From Chloroflexota bacterium (GTDB lineage Bacteria; Chloroflexota; Dehalococcoidia; SHYM01), in the NCBI GenBank assembly GCA_016199375.1, contig JACQGV010000040.1:1-6426 (forward strand): a stretch of 6,426 nucleotides of DNA. The letters are read 5' to 3'. The position numbers and the translations under genes are program-made. The notes beneath the pieces were generated by a model, which made no database searches, had not been told where the DNA came from, and was given only the letters and a program-made list of their open reading frames with translations. Each line of letters starts with the position of its first letter. The first letter of the stretch is position 1. Below, piece by piece: positions 5,682 through 6,426 of the stretch.

Positions 5682-6426
5682 TCAGCCGCCGACCTGGGAG
5701 CCCGCCAGCGCCGGGGCCGCTGCCAGCGACAGCGCGGCAGCGTCAGGCGCCGCCGGCGCCAGCTCCAGAATGTTCACCACGCCATGACAGTGAGAGACCG
5801 TGGCCACCAGGGCACGGTGAGGCAGCGCTCCCCGCTCCGCGGTCTCCCGCAGCCGCTCTCTGGCGCCGAGCAGCTCCCGCACCGGTATGGTCCCGATGCC
5901 ATAGCCGAAATGCAGGCAGGTGAAGATGGCGGCGCTCTGCGCGCAGTGGGGCCGCTGGGCCACGAACTGCCGCAGCGTCTCGCCCAGGTCCCAACCCCGC
6001 TCCTGGCGGATCTTGGGACAGGTGGCGGGCTCGATGCAGGTGGGTGGGCAGCGCCACGCCGCCCAGCTCAGGTAGCGATTACCGGAGCCGTCCAGGTGCT
6101 CGTAGGGCAGCCCCAGCTCGTACGGAAAGGCCGCGCGACGCAGGGCCAGGCCGGGCGCCGCCCGCGCCAGGGACGTCTCCAGCCAATCCAGGAGCAGGTG
6201 GGGCGCGTAGGGCGCTGGGACCAGCTGCGCCTCGGGATCGGCGGCCGCCAGGTAGTCCAGCAGGAAGTCGTGCCACTCGGCCGCGACGAACCTCACCAGC
6301 GGCTCGCCCGCCAGCTCACCCCGTGCGCGGCAGTCGGCGTGGCGGTCCACCACCACCAGGCGGTCGAGCCGGAAACGGCCCCGGTGGTGCGCCTTCAGGA
6401 GCTGGCGCGCGTGGAGGGTGCCGTAG
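5682..6426 (-). CDS. Cys-rich protein of unknown function, 5' end truncated by the window edge
   Basis: The frame is open to the right edge, so at least 247 residues are present and the true start lies outside; the GTG at 6356 is probably internal. I do not recognise the family with certainty. The visible N-terminus, YGTLHARQLLKAHH followed by RLDRLVVVDRHADC (19-32), resembles the end of a Gly-rich loop, a helix and a strand closing in an acidic residue, as in a Rossmann nucleotide-binding unit. The middle has APYAPHLLLDWLE (71-83). The most striking part is WRCPPTCIEPATCP (124-137), a C-x3-C-x5-C motif (Cys126, 130, 136). Further Cys and His follow at His160-Cys161, TCLHFGYGIGTIPV (169-182) and SHCHGVV (211-217). 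A metal or iron-sulfur site is plausible but not shown. The Ala-rich C-terminus ends 7 nt before the DUF2203 start, suggesting one transcript. Confidence 0.75.
   Translation of the reverse strand, partial: YGTLHARQLLKAHHRGRFRLDRLVVVDRHADCRARGELAGEPLVRFVAAEWHDFLLDYLAAADPEAQLVPAPYAPHLLLDWLETSLARAAPGLALRRAAFPYELGLPYEHLDGSGNRYLSWAAWRCPPTCIEPATCPKIRQERGWDLGETLRQFVAQRPHCAQSAAIFTCLHFGYGIGTIPVRELLGARERLRETAERGALPHRALVATVSHCHGVVNILELAPAAPDAAALSLAAAPALAGSQVGG

Overview
The window is GC-rich (by eye about 70%) bacterial DNA, densely coded on both strands with short gaps. The Fur-family regulator, the lipoprotein signal with its lipobox, the Shine-Dalgarno-like sites and a sigma70-type promoter all point to a bacterium. 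High GC, a DUF2203 protein and a PurO-type IMP cyclohydrolase-like protein together would suit a Chloroflexota-like or similar lineage. That placement is inference only; the window holds no rRNA or other marker.

Region 1 (37-1239, minus strand) is a two-gene unit: a class I SAM-dependent methyltransferase with a histone H1-like Lys/Ala/Pro tail, then a small predicted two-helix membrane protein starting 9 nt after its stop. Region 2 (1240-1436) is the only real intergenic stretch. It is divergent and holds a minus-strand extended -10 promoter candidate, four 13-bp tandem repeats in the methyltransferase leader, and a near-consensus plus-strand promoter with overlapping inverted repeats that look like a metalloregulator operator.

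Region 3 (1437-4509, plus strand) is a complete metal-uptake operon in the order Fur/Zur-family repressor, metal-binding lipoprotein, ATPase, ABC-3 permease. The genes are essentially contiguous or overlapping. The lipoprotein captures the ion (zinc or manganese), the permease carries it across the membrane, the ATPase powers this, and the repressor probably shuts the whole operon, itself included, when metal is replete. The lipoprotein gene has no ordinary start codon where its signal peptide should begin.

Region 4 (4487-6426, minus strand) is a convergent gene set read from the right edge: a 5'-truncated protein with a Cys-rich motif and a possible nucleotide-binding start, a DUF2203 coiled-coil protein, and an IMP cyclohydrolase-like protein whose 3' end overlaps the permease gene by 23 bp. 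I see no RNA genes, CRISPR arrays, insertion sequences or phage genes.
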